Below are positions 33,972 to 45,130 of a stretch of 64,000 nt of DNA, in pieces. Source of the DNA: Daedaleopsis sinensis. Lineage: Eukaryota > Basidiomycota > Agaricomycetes > Polyporales > Polyporaceae. The notes below the pieces were generated by a model, which was not told where the DNA came from, did no database searches, and was given only the letters and a program-made list of their open reading frames with translations. The translations under genes were made by a program, and so were the position numbers. The stretch spans positions 4,650,001 to 4,714,000 of the forward strand of contig CM066301.1 in assembly GCA_033807695.1 (NCBI GenBank). Direction: 5' to 3'. Every line of letters begins with the position of its first letter. Position 1 is the stretch's first letter.

Positions 33972-34352
33972 GTGACTGCTACTCCGGTGAGGATCGATAC
34001 CGTCAGGGTGCTGGTCGTCCGCCCTGCGATGCTCACGGACGGGTGCCGCGCGGACAGTCTGAGTCGCGCTAGAGGCGGTACGTCGTGTGCGGGCATCGGC
34101 AAGGCGCCGTACCGTGCGGCGGGCATGGAGATGAGCGACGGGTATAGGGTGTCGCGGCGGCGGGACGTGGCGCATTTCATCGTCGAGGAGCTCTTCAATG
34201 TCCGACTCGGGTCCGACTGTTACAGTTTCAAGTGGCAGGGGCCCAACGATATGCAAACGGCTGGAACAAGCCTAGTCGTGCGCTCGTGCGCGTGCGAGCC
34301 TCCGCTGAGAATCCCCGCTGTGGATGCAGACCATCATATTTACGAGTGGTAG
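33972..34352 (+). pseudogene. chimeric remnant: NAD(P)-binding C-terminus fused to F-box tail
   Basis: An open stretch joins two unrelated gene ends. The first part ('VRVLVVRPAMLTDGCRAD', 'MEMSDGYRVSRRRDVAHFIV') is a diverged copy of the last part of the NAD(P)-binding gene. From about 34274 it becomes the last 26 codons of the F-box gene at 27025-28792 ('VVRSCACEPPLRIPAV' to the stop 34350-34352). There is no ATG at its start, no promoter and no upstream exon. It is best read as debris from the duplications in this area, although the frame happens to be open across the join. Confidence 0.6.
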
Positions 34353-34580
34353 TGGATCAAGGAAACTTGCGGGGTGACGACGAGCAAGAGATGTTCGGTA
34401 CGGTTGAGGTCAATCGTGTTTTACCACCCTCCAATCTCCAGATAGTCGTAGTGAGTAGTACCTTCCATAGTACAACACCTCTACTCGCTCAATGAGTTCA
34501 CTAGCATTACATCCGTCATTATAGAATACACTACCGCTATGGTACACCGTCCTATCCTTCCAGGGTTTTGCAGTAGAGAA
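34274..34580 (+). repeat. displaced copy of the F-box gene 3' end
   Basis: The sequence from 'gtcgtgcgctcgtgcgcgtg' through the stop codon and into the 3' flank ('gagatgttcggtacgg', 'attatagaatacactac', 'ccttccag') repeats 28715-28920, with an insertion of roughly 100 bp in the non-coding part. The coding part is almost unchanged; the flank has drifted. Confidence 0.7.
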
Positions 34581-34862
34581 TTCGAGGACTAAGTACAGTT
34601 ATTCACCGCCGAGTGGGTCGACCACGATCTCCCCGATCCCCGGCGAATGTGTCACTTTAGGGGAGATAGACGCCCGAAAGGACATGAAATTGGGCGCTAC
34701 AATGGCGTTTGCCCGGCCTAATAAGGCAGGGGACGCACTCGGCGGTGTATACGCGTACAGTCACCGACTGCAAAGTGCGTAGCTCGGCCGCGGTTCCGCG
34801 CCCGGGATACATGCCATACCACACCCGACTACCGATCGTCGGGATAGGAGTGACTGATGCGC

Positions 34863-34868
34863 TATAAA
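34863..34868 (+). promoter_or_regulatory. TATA box, NAD(P)-binding gene copy 2
   Basis: TATAAA 83 bp before ATG 34951, within a promoter copied from the first gene. Confidence 0.6.
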
Positions 34869-34950
34869 GGCACGTCGCTGTCCTCCATGCGGACCGTCAT
34901 CAACTCCAGTATCGCAAGTCACTCGTCTTCTGACTCTTCTCCCTCCCATC

Positions 34951-35948
34951 ATGAACGTCCTCGTCCTCGGCGGTTCGAAGAACATTGGCTACTATACCGC
35001 AGTGAGGCTCCTCAGTATGTATACGTCAACTCGGATAGCAATATCAGATACACTAATCTCCTATTCTGTCTGTAGAGCAGGGAGCGACCGTCACATTCCT
35101 CCTCCGCCGTACCTCTGTCTTCGACAAAGACAAGGAGATACAGTCGTTCGTCAAAGACGGCAAAGCACAACTCGTCCCCGGAGACGCTCTGATCGCAGAC
35201 AACGTCAAGAGTGCATGGGAAGCCTCCCTCGCCATTGGCTCAGGCACAATTGATCTCGTCCTGTCCTCGATAGGTACGCATCTCATACGCCAAGCCTCGG
35301 GTCTGCAGCTGGCCTCGGGTCCCTTCCCCCAGTCCACATGTACATAGACTAACACCCCAACCCCCAGGCGGCGCCCCCAGCTTCAGCTTCTTTCAAGGCC
35401 TCACGCTCGACAACCCCGACATCTGCACCCGCTCCGTCCTCAACCTCCTCTCCACCCTCCCCCCTCTCCTCCGCCTGCCCGCGTCCCAGCCGCGCTTCGT
35501 CGTCGTGACCACAATGGGCGTGACCGCCGCCGCGCACGCGCGCCTCCCCTTCGGGCTGCACACCCTATACGGCACGGGCCTCCGCATCCCGATCATCGAC
35601 AAGCTCGGCGCGGAGCGCGTGCTCGCGCACGTCTCAGGGCGCGCGTGGGCGCCCGAGGACGTCGTCCGCCCGCACATCCTCCCCGACGGCTGGGAGGCGA
35701 CACCGGGGCTGCCCGGGCCCGCAGAGCTCAAGCACGTGCTCGTCGTGCGCCCTTCGGTGCTCACGGACGGGGAGTGCCGCGCGGACAAGGCGCAAGCGGA
35801 GGGCAAGCCGGCGTACCGCGCGGCGCCGGAGGAGATGAGCGACGGGTACAGGGTGTCGCGGCGGGACGTCGCGCACTTCATCGTCGAGGACGCGGTGCCG
35901 AACTGGAGCAAGTGGGAGGGCAGCGGCGTGGTCGTGCTCGCGTACTGA
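34951..35948 (+). CDS. NAD(P)-binding Rossmann-fold protein, copy 2
   Basis: Three exons: 34951-35014, 35076-35273 and 35368-35948, with exactly the same exon lengths as copy 1 (64, 198 and 581 nt), giving 280 residues. Differences are few and mostly conservative: 'KKGATV' becomes 'KQGATV', 'LALGSG' becomes 'LAIGSG', and in the middle 'LQTFYGTALRLPHVD' becomes 'LHTLYGTGLRIPIID'. The last cluster of changes lies in the region expected to line the active site. All indels are outside the exons, so both copies seem to be under selection. Function is as for copy 1. Confidence 0.8.
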
Positions 35949-36160
35949 GCTGTGCTATTTCGCCGACCTGCCCGGCCACTTATTAGATCTCTGCACCTAC
36001 ACGCATCTTTGTATCATTATAATACACACCCACACACAGCTGCGTGCCAACTTTTTGTGCGATTAGTCTCGGCCCGGTCGACGCGCGCTAGCACTGCCTT
36101 ATTTGGCTCTCGATTTGCTACGCCAGTCGGCGACTTTGAAGATCGATACCGAATATCGTC

Positions 36161-36963
36161 GATGATGACACCTACACGGCGGTCTACGCCCGGTGTGGGC
36201 CTTTACCGCAGGCTTACCAGGGAAGCTACCTTCGAGACACCGAACGATGCGTTTTGATTTCTTTCGGGATAGCCATGCACACTCCAGCCTGAGACATATT
36301 TTCGTGACCGACGGGTGCGACGACGGGGCACTGTAGCGGTGGCGGTGATAACAGACCGTGACGGAGGAGAACATGCCACTAGCGTGTCCGTCTCTCGATA
36401 AAGTGTGTACGGTTCTGAGGTAAGTATATGGATCATCACTAGGAGTCCCAGGCTACTCAATGTCGACCGGGCTGCTTCATAGCGCTGCCAATACATCTCT
36501 TTCGCGCCGCCGGGGACGCAAGTAAAGTTGTAAAGCGACATTGGCCACTCACCGATAACAGATAGGAAAACGCGTTGACGCAGTCCGCCTCCGAGATCCC
36601 GCTGTTTTGACGAACAACGCGGTGCTGTTTGGAGGCCTAGGGTCAACGTTGTCGATGTCTTACGACGGAATGCACGCACTGACTCAGAAGACGTCCGCTG
36701 GCCACAAAGGGCCAGCTCGTCACCGAGCGTGCAGAATTCCGTGCGGTCTGCGGCCCTGCGCAAGTACTATGGGCCCTGACCGCAGAACACGACCTGTGAC
36801 CCGCACCCGACGCCCATCGCCGCTTCCAAGAGACGTCCTCCCCAAGCAGACTCGGCGCAGTAGTTCCATTCCCCGATCAGGGTGGAGACTCGGAGCGGTG
36901 TGGGCGTGCCGCCATGTTGTCAACCTGGGCATAGATATATTGACGAGGGGGACTCGACGGCGA
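36161..36963. other. unique spacer before the 10.8-kb repeats, nothing recognised
   Basis: About 800 bp between the NAD(P)-binding duplication and the first large repeat. A minus-strand frame of 186 codons (36763-36203) is open but shows no recognisable domain and no splice partners. Confidence 0.4.
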
Positions 36964-37643
36964 CGGTCAATTGCTAGAATCGTGCTCCTCGTGCCGGCCA
37001 AGCAAGCAACCCGTCAGGCAGCTCAAGAGGTGCGTGGAGGCGAAGCTCACCGGTCATTCAATTGCGAGTCGGTGCACGGTGCATCGAGGGGGGCACATGC
37101 ATACGCACCGTCCGCTTGACAGCTGCGGGGCAAGAGTGCGTTTCCGATGCGTTCGAGGACGTGCCGACCGCCTTGCGTTCGGAATTGAAGAGGATCCTGC
37201 GGACAGCGGCTAGCACTGCGCTAAACCCTTCAACCCGATTCGAATTGAGCTCGAGGGCAGGAATAGGACTTACGAGAGGGCAGGCGGTCGTCGCACTGAG
37301 AAGAGTGGGGCAGGGGCGCCCCGGGTACGACGAGGCGGTACGGCGGTGCGAACCTTGAGCTTGAGGCTGTTGATTGTGGCCGACGGCGAGTACGACGGTC
37401 GTGGATTCGCGAGCACTCCTCTGTGTTGATGTGCTGAGGGTGCCCAGAGTGTAAGTGAGCACTGTGAGGACCCGGTGCATTGAAGTCGATGCGAACTGCT
37501 AGAGTTATCAGAGGCTACGTACGGCGAGAAGGAGGCAGTATAATCCCCATGACCGCGCGAAGGACAGTCAGACGACTCGTGAATTTGTAGTAGCGTTGTG
37601 GCTTGGACAAGCTAGGCGCCGAGAAGGTCGGGGTTCGGCAGAA

Positions 37644-37663
37644 GGCGTGGTGAGAACCACGCC
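37644..37663. other. perfect hairpin, 8-bp stem with GAGA loop
   Basis: GGCGTGGT - GAGA - ACCACGCC. It is also present in copy 2 at 48396-48415. In copy 3 the repeat ends inside this loop (59249), which marks it as the breakpoint. Confidence 0.7.
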
Positions 37664-38454
37664 GAGTCGGCAAGGGCCCAGAGAGGGGACCCGCCTGGAT
37701 CGCGGGTCCAGACCCTCCCCGGTCTCCTTCTGGCGACTGCCCACAACATCGCACTGTGCAATGATGAACAGATCCCGGACATCGCAGTGCGGGATGGCGG
37801 GGGGCGAGCTGGACGGCGGGCTCGTCGTCGGGCGCATGCCAGAGGGCTATCCTAGGACGTCGGGAGTAGTCGGAGATCGATAACGGCTGGCCGGTGCAAC
37901 GTGTCCTGGCCTCTCGGGGGTGCGGACGGCGGGACGGAGGAGGAGGACGGGCGAGAAATGAGAGGAATCTTGTTTGCCGGTGGGGAGATCTGGGAGGAGT
38001 TGCGCGGTGCCTGATTGTTTGACTGCGAGGGTTGCGGGGTCCAGACCGCGGTCGACGACGGTCGAGACCCTTCCCATTCCCGGCCACAACACCCATGCGA
38101 GGGCCTGGACCGCGCCGACGCTGTCCAGTGTGAGCTCGTTGGTAGCAGAGTGTACAGAGGTCCAGAGGAGCTCCGGGGGCGGTATGGGATGCTCAAACGC
38201 ACCCGGACGAGCTCAGAGGGATTCAAACCCCGAATGCGAATTTAGGGAGCGACAAAAGAAACAAGCCGGCCGGAGGAGGAAAAGTCGGCGGGGACGGAGG
38301 TGATGGGAAGCCGGATTTGGGTTGGGAGAGAGCCGGATCGGGTTCGGATCTCGGCGAGAAGGGGGAGTCGGGACGAAGACGGTGCTGCAAGGGATATCTT
38401 GAAGAGCTCGCTCTCGAGTGTTCGTCCTTCACCCCTCTTAACAGTCCAGACCAG

Positions 38455-40299
38455 ATGGATAACTCGTCCCAGTATTCGCCGCTCCAGAGGCAGCTCTTCC
38501 CCTCCTCCACCCTCCCGCCTCCTTCCCAATTACACCTGAACTCCTTTCCCCGCAACAACACCCTCCCGCCCATCTCCCATCTCCCCACCTCCTCCCGCTA
38601 CCCGCCCCCGACCTACACACACCCATCGCTCTCCTCCACCGCCTCCCCCCTCTCCGGACACACACTCTCCAACTCATCCACCCTCCCCTGGTCGAATCAG
38701 CGCTCCAGCTCGCGCGACGACCACGTACCCATCCGCCGTCTCTCCGAATCTCGACCAGACCGCGAAATGGCCCGCGACTCATCCCACGACCATCACATGT
38801 CCTCCTCCCATGTCAAGCATGAGCCCGAGGACAGCATGCCATCCACCTCAGACTTCGTCAAGAAGCTCTACAAGTGCGTATCTCATCGCATATGTATCCG
38901 TATATCGCCCTCTGACGCGCCACCCGGCCCACGGAAGGATGCTCGAAGACACCTCGTTCGCGGACGTCGTCGCATGGGGCCCAGGCGGCGACTGCTTCGT
39001 CGTCAAGGACATGAACGAGTTCACAAAGTCCATCCTCCCGCGCATGTTCAAGCACTCGAATTTCGCCTCCTTCGTCCGCCAGCTGAACAAGTACGACTTC
39101 CACAAAGTGCGTACCCCGATCGTCTGCGTATCGCAGCCCCCCCCGCTCGCGTGCTGACGCCCCGCGGCCAGGTCAAGAACACAGACGACAACCAGTTTGG
39201 CGAACACGTGAGTTAGCATTCTTGTCTTCTTTTCACGGTGCTCCTTCTCTTCGAACATGCGCCCGACTCCGCCGCGTAAACGTGCTTGACGCATCGAGGT
39301 ACGACCAGGGGGCCGTCTGCGCAGCGCACGTAGCGCGGGCGACCCCTGCTTCTTTTTCCAGCACAGACTGCGGTCTCTCGATGCTTCACGCCGACGCTCC
39401 CAGCAAGTGCGACTAGCGCACGACTGGCGTTGCGTATGATGCATTGCCAGTTGTCCGGACGGGGTTCAGGCACATCGGTGACCCCCCTCGCGGTTTACTT
39501 GCAGAGCGTCGAGTTTCCTGTGTGACGCACATCGTCGATGCTCTGCCCTGGCTCTGTCGTGTCGACATTCGCGTTGGGCCGATGACGCACAGGTGCGCGT
39601 CATGGATGGACTGCTGGAGGGTATGAGCATATAATCGGCACCCGCGCGAATTCGCCGTCGCTTCCCTTGTCGTCGCGGTTGCACGTACTCGGTGTCGCGC
39701 TCGGTATATGCGCTCCGTTTGCGGGTGTGGGTGCGCATATAGCCTGGCGCGATGTTTTCGTCGACGCGAGCTTCACAATTGTCGACTACTGCTGTTATGC
39801 GCCGTCGTACAGCAGTTGGTGTTCGTCCGACCAGACAGACAGTGTGCGGGCTTGAGAGGGGGTTCGGTATGCTTCGTATGCACTCCTCGGAGCATGAGGT
39901 TAGAGAGTGGATTACCGCACCAGAGACCGACTCGATGTACGCGTTTCGTGGGGCTCTCGCACACTCGAGAGTCTGGACTATCCGTCGAACCGTGCTCCAT
40001 TTCTCTCATAGCGCATCTCGCTCACACGTTGCCCCGCAGAGCTGGACATTCCGCCACCCCGACTTCCACGCCGACCGGCGAGACGCACTTGAGAACATCA
40101 AGCGCAAGGTCCCTGCCGCACGCAAGTCCACGGGGCGCGGGGCGAACTCGCCCAGCCCGTCCTCCGCTGCGACCGTCGAGGTGCTCCAGTCGCAGCTCGA
40201 CCGCATGGCCCGCGACCAGGAGGAGATGGCGGCGCACATCCGCTCCCTCGAGACCAACTACCAGAACGTGCTGTCAGAGATGGTCAACTTCCCACAGAG
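38455..40299 (+). CDS. HSF/Skn7-type transcription factor, N-terminal part (copy 1)
   Basis: Four exons: 38455-38873, 38938-39106, 39172-39207 and 40040-40299. They give about 294 residues before an unresolved 3' end. A Ser/Pro-rich start is followed by the HSF-type DNA-binding domain from residue ~134: '[20 protein letters not shown]', '[20 protein letters not shown]', 'KYDFHK', '[20 protein letters not shown]'. This version, with '[11 protein letters not shown]', resembles Skn7/Prr1 more than Hsf1. A coiled coil follows ('[20 protein letters not shown]'). Skn7 proteins are nuclear regulators of oxidative and wall stress that end in a response-regulator receiver domain. I could not find a receiver domain anywhere downstream in the unit, so this may be a truncated gene. 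Intron 3 is 832 bp, unusually long. A possible donor ends exon 4 (gttggt at 40300). Confidence 0.75.
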
Positions 40300-40596
40300 G
40301 TTGGTTGCCGGTGGCGCCGCGGTATGCGGGTGCGAGTGCGGGGCCGACGCACGCTGGGCGTCGCTGATGGCCGTGACGGGGCGAATTACCGAGCGCAGAA
40401 TTAATGCGGGAGATAGGGAGTGCGCAGGGGCATATAGGTGTCGAGGGCGGGGGCAGGATATGGTGTGGGGTGGGGGACTCGGACAGGGAGCAGCAGTGTG
40501 TACATGGCAGGAAATATATTTTGTGGTGACTCTGCACAGTGCGCGGGAGACGAGCTCGAGTCTGAGCTCGAGGTACGGTACTCTATCTAGTCTACT

Positions 40597-40700
40597 CGAC
40601 ACTCGCCGCACTCGCACTCGCACTCGCACTCCTCCTGCACCCGCACTGGCACTCCTCCTGCACCCGCACTCGCACTCCTCCTGCACCCGCACACTCCACC
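40597..40700. repeat. GCACTC minisatellite, copy 1
   Basis: Runs of the hexamer cgcact and a 27-30 bp higher unit (gcactcctcctgcaccc), about 100 bp long. The matching array in copy 2 (51303-51425) is longer and arranged differently, so it is hypervariable. Confidence 0.7.
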
Positions 40701-41089
40701 CGTGCAGCGATAAGGCTCCCGCTCTAGCTGCACATCGCACCCGTACGCCTCCCGGGCCCGTACTCGCTCGTCGCGACCTGTCGGCGGTGAGTAGACTCGC
40801 CAGCGCCTACATGTCCATATATGGACGGTGATCTCTGATGTTTCCCGACTCGCGCTTCTTGCTTCTGACCACCACGATCTCCGCCGCACGTCATCGCAGG
40901 ACGTGCCCGGACGAGCTTACCGCCCCGAGCCACTTGCACGCTTGCAAGCGACCTGCAAAGCACAGAATGGTGAGTCTCCGGGACCATGCAAGAGACTGAG
41001 GTACTGACCGTTTACGTTCGCATATCAGTTCAAACTTGTTCAGCCGCGAGTCCCTCGCCTCTCGCTCGCTCTCCTTGTTCCTCGACACC

Positions 41090-42018
41090 GTCTCTCGCCG
41101 TCGTCCACCTTGACTGGCCACAGACCGAGCCGACAACTCACAGCCGGCGCGTGCGAACGCCTGACTTCACGCGTCACCGGGTGTCGCTGTCTCAGCACGT
41201 CGACCGCACTTCCTGTCCACAGCGGTCAGTCTCGTCTCAGCCATGAACTGCCATGGCACGTACCCGACCAGGACGTCGCGTCGCCAACACGCCCGCCGTC
41301 ATGCTAAATCTGCTCTGTCCGCTCGCGAACTTTTCCGTTGCGCAGGTGAGCTCTCCCGGATGCGCCCCAAGTACTCACTTCGAGTCCGTCGCCGTCCTTG
41401 TCTCTCGACGCCGTCTCCCGCTTGCCAGCCACCTCATTGTCCATCTCGACGGGCCACAGATCAAGGTCGACGACTCACAACCCCCGCGCGAATGCGAACG
41501 CGCGACGCGTGACGTCACCGGCTGTCGCTCGTGCCGCATGCATGCGACATGTCCCCCGCACCTCTTCCACAGCGGTCAGTATCATCTCAGCCATAAACTG
41601 CCATGGCACGTACCCTACCAGTATGTCGCGTCGCCAACCCGCCAGCCGTCATGCTAAGTAAGCTGAGTCCGCTCGCGAACGTCTCCGTTGCGCAGGTGAG
41701 CTCTCCCGGATGCGCCCCGAGTCCTCACTGCTCCGTCGCCGTCCTCGTATCTCGACGCCGTCTCTCGCTTGCCAGCCACCTCATATCGACGGGCGACAGA
41801 TCAAGGCCGACGACTCACAGCCCCCATGCGAATGCGAACGCGCGACGCGTGACGTCGCCGGACGTCGCTCGCGCGACACGTCCCCCGCACCCTGTGCACA
41901 GCGCTCAGCATCCGAGTCGTCTCCGCCATCAACGGCCATGCCACGTACCTAGACAAGTCGTCGTGTCGCCACCCTGCTATGTCTGCTCTGTCCGCTCACG
42001 AACGTCGCTGCTGTGCAG
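41090..42018 (+). repeat. internal ~340-bp tandem repeat, copy 1
   Basis: Three units, each ending in a phrase like 'ccgttgcgcag' followed by 'gtgagctctc'. These junctions stand at 41346, 41696 and 42019, giving periods of 350 and 323 bp. Shared landmarks are 'ctcgacgggccacagatcaa', 'gaacgcgcgacgcgtgacgt' and 'aactgccatggcacgtaccc'. The first and last units are more diverged than the middle one. Confidence 0.8.
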
Positions 42019-42320
42019 GTGAGCTCTCTCGGAAGCAGACCCTGAGCAGAGCCGCAGTATTACTGCTGATGGCTCTGTCCGATGTCAAGGTACGTACATA
42101 ACTGCGCTAAGTCGCCACTCTCAGACCTCCTGCTTCTCGTACGAAGGTCCACGACGTCCAGGTATGTTCATGTGGCAAGATCATCCTCGATGACCACCGT
42201 TTTGCACGCTGGGAGCACCAGACAGCCTGCTGAGGTTCGAAGTCCCGTAAGTACGCGCTCACTCGAGTTGTTGAGCACATGACAGACCTTCATGTGAGTG
42301 CGAAGAGACCAGGACGTCAG

Positions 42321-42805
42321 CGATGACATTGACCGCGCTCTCATCGCCCGGAATGGCGAGTTGTCCGTGCACGAACATCCTGCGGACCACAGAAGGTAAG
42401 TCGCCGTGAACGCTCGAAAGAAGAACATGACAATTCATGTCCCCGCCATGTGCACCCCGAATCCTACACCGTCCGCGTTGCTCTGCCTCGTTTGGCCCGC
42501 CGGGAATGCTAGTAGATGGTCAGTCAACTGTAATGCTCATGAGGGCGGTGTACATACCTACAGAGAGCGTGACCAGCCTTCGGAAACACAACAGCCGAGC
42601 CATGCGCGATCAACACGGTGCGTACACATCTTCAAACGCTCCCCAATCTGCGTGACACGCCGTCAGCAACAGTCTCGTCCATGAACGAAAGAACGAGGTG
42701 CGTACCTTGCAAAGCACAGCTCTGCATCGCGATCTAACCTTCTTGACTGTGACACAGTACACCGAAGCTGCACAGCTGCTCGCATTGCTCGCCGGCGAGC
42801 ACTGA
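42321..42805 (+). CDS. unrecognised intron-rich coding chain, 3' part (copy 1)
   Basis: Four short exons join in one phase with clean splice sites: 42321-42395, 42564-42617, 42673-42697 and 42758-42805. The product includes 'DDIDRALIARNGELSVHEHP', 'ERDQPSETQQPSHARSTR', 'LVHERKNE' and ends 'YTEAAQLLALLAGEH' at TGA 42803-42805. The last two introns are 55 and 60 bp, the usual size here. Upstream exons could not be fixed; an 8-nt exon 42281-42288 and an exon in the frame 'SSSMTTVLHAGSTRQPAEVR' (42180-42246) fit the phase. No family is recognised. The same exons are preserved in the second large repeat. Confidence 0.35.
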
Positions 42806-45048
42806 GAGCTACCAGAACGCGATGGTCGGCGTAACGAGGCCTCGGGAATCTTCGACAGAGTACGGAGAGGTTGCCGTCCGTGCGAAGGCGGCTGTTGGTC
42901 CTGAGAGTGGAGGGCATCGAGCTGGCTTGCCAGATGAGACGTACAAACGCGTCCTCGACGCGTCGACACGTCCGGGAGGCCTGGAGAGACCGCCGGGTTA
43001 TGCTCTGCTGTCGGTGAGGACAATAGTCTGTCATCCCCACTGGGCTGAGCGCGTCAGGACTGAACGCAGGCGTGTAGGCAGAGAGTAGCACGCTCACGGA
43101 GCTGGAGGACGTGCAGTCATGACTGTTTTGTTCTGGCATGTTCGGAGAGGTGGAGAGGTGGAAATGCGACAGGTTCGAGACGCGTGGGGGTATCTGCGAG
43201 GGAATTGTTGATGTTCTGGGTGTGTGAGTGTAGCAGGGAGTAGAAAGAGAACACGAACAGCCTCCCGGGTGTCTGGGCCCACGTTCCAGTCGCCCAATGA
43301 CCGAAGACCCCGGGGGTAAAATTTACTGTTCGGATCCATGCATAATGAGACTCTCCGTGCCGCTTTACTTTCCCACCGCGGCACAACCCATCTGCTGCAT
43401 GGTCGTTCATCCTCAGCTCCAGTCTGCTGTATGTCTAAGTCACGATATATTTCATCTGCCATGCTTGCAGTCGAGCAGGAGAGGAATCTGCGCACAAGGA
43501 GAGATATCTCTTCGTGCGCAAGGGTTCCTACCCTGCTCAGTTCCGGTCCGTACACCGTCCGAAAGCTTCCATGCAGTGCTTGCAGCCGAACATGGTCGCT
43601 ATGCCGTCCACCCTCCGAGGACACCGCTGAATGATATTATGTACAGGTCTCGAGTTTCCAGGCGACACTGCACTCTCCATGGGACAGTAGTGCTCGACAC
43701 ATCCCCAGCACACAGAGTATGATATCCAGCAGCAACCAAGGTCTCTGGGCAGTGGATATGGTTGAAAGGAATGCAGGCAGGCGGCACATCCGCATCAGTC
43801 AAGAATATCTTTGACTCCACGGTGCCCGGGAACGCCGGGTCTAGAACTTTCCGCCCTCTGGGCGGAAAGCACATCCTGTTCGCGTCCATGCCTGAACAAG
43901 TTACAGGCGCGGAGTGACGTCGACACTCACATGGAGCATCCGGCTGAGGAGTGCCGCCGCACCTCATGAGGCAGCCCATCGGCAGCTTCTCCGCAGCGGC
44001 CTGCATGCAGAATTGCTCCTGCATCCAGCAGAAATTGGCTTATACACCTGTCCAGTCCCCTGCAACAGAGATATGCTGTGAATTCGGGAGTAACTCAGGA
44101 ATTAAAGCTAGTACTATACGGTACACTACTAGTACTATGTCTGTCGAAACATGGCTGTTACACATTGCCTTTTGCCTACAGGAATATGGATAAAAATCCT
44201 TCGTGTACTCCAGATGCGCACACATACTAGTAGTCTTGCAGCAGGACAGAATGTCCAGCACAGCGGCGCATGCAGGAGCGGCGGCGGACACTCGAATGGG
44301 AAGTGGCGCGGACGAGCGCCAGTCGAGCTCGGATAGCGCGGTGTGCCAAATGCGGATAGTCGTACTCAACGCCGAGCGTTTATCTCTCTCTTCCTCCGCG
44401 ATCTCTGGCAGAAACTGACACAGTCCGCTCAGCACGCTGAATCCCGGGATACAAACCTACAAATCGGACTATGCTACAGCCTGAAGAGCTGAAATGATGT
44501 AGAGTTGTACTATTCTGCACGTAAGTCTCGTATATTAGCGTTTGCATCTAAAACTGCGAGATTACTGATCACTGAGTGATTTCTACAGAACCATGCACCT
44601 GAAACTAGCCAGAGAAAGCCCTGCGTCTAGCGCCAGTGAATCTCCGGTACAATCTGATCTCTTCGGCCACTCCCGACTGCACAGAGACAGCCAGAACACT
44701 GCAAACGGCCTTATCCACGCGGGACCCTGTCCTCGAGCCTCATCCGCCCCAAAATACGACAGCATCGTGACAGGAATTGTGCCAGACACTAGCCGAGCGC
44801 CCACGCCACACTTCCATGCTCATTTGGGCTCGGAACTGCGGCACACCCGTGCACACGCGCAGGGTCTTGAGTCTTCCCCTCCTCCCCATCCCCCGTGCCG
44901 CATCCTGGTTGGTCCCGCCTCCCGCTCGCTCGAGCATGCGTGGGAAGTGCGTCTCCATCACGTTTACACGCGTGACCGTGGGGTCTGCGCACGGGCCAGG
45001 CTGGAGAGATACAAGTACCTCTGCAGCCTCCTCGAGTCCGACCAGCAC

Positions 45049-45130
45049 TCTCTCTCCCCCTCTCCCCTCTCCCCTCTCCCCTTCCCCCTCTCCCCTCAGC
45101 CCTTTCCCCTCACTTCCCCCTCACTCTCAT
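45049..45130. repeat. CCCCTCT-type pyrimidine minisatellite, copy 1
   Basis: A pure-pyrimidine tract built on ctctcccct. In copy 2 (55770-55850) it is about one unit longer. It lies in a long frame that is open in copy 1 but broken in copy 2. Confidence 0.7.

Larger units (their letters stand above)
32638..34010 (+). repeat. tandem duplication unit, first copy (NAD(P)-binding gene)
   Basis: From the motif 'accgactgcaaagtgcgtag' at about 32639 through the gene and its 3' flank ('gcgcgctagcactgcc', ~33939) this block is repeated about 2.12 kb further on (34761-36160). Promoter, coding sequence, introns and 3' flank are all included. Confidence 0.7.
34761..36160 (+). repeat. tandem duplication unit, second copy
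   Basis: Second copy of the block at 32638-34010. It starts with the same promoter phrase and ends in the same 3' flank ('cgcgctagcactgccttatt' at 36082, then 'gatcgataccg' at 36140). Confidence 0.7.

Noticed and set aside
37515..38096. 193-codon minus-strand frame
   Set aside because: Composition is Arg/Pro-rich and the frame is not kept in copy 2 because of indels; it is GC-driven chance.
42610..44024. Minus-strand frames of 137-176 codons in the repeat unit
   Set aside because: Some persist in both copies only because the DNA is nearly identical; no domain, and one (43094-43624) is disrupted in copy 2.
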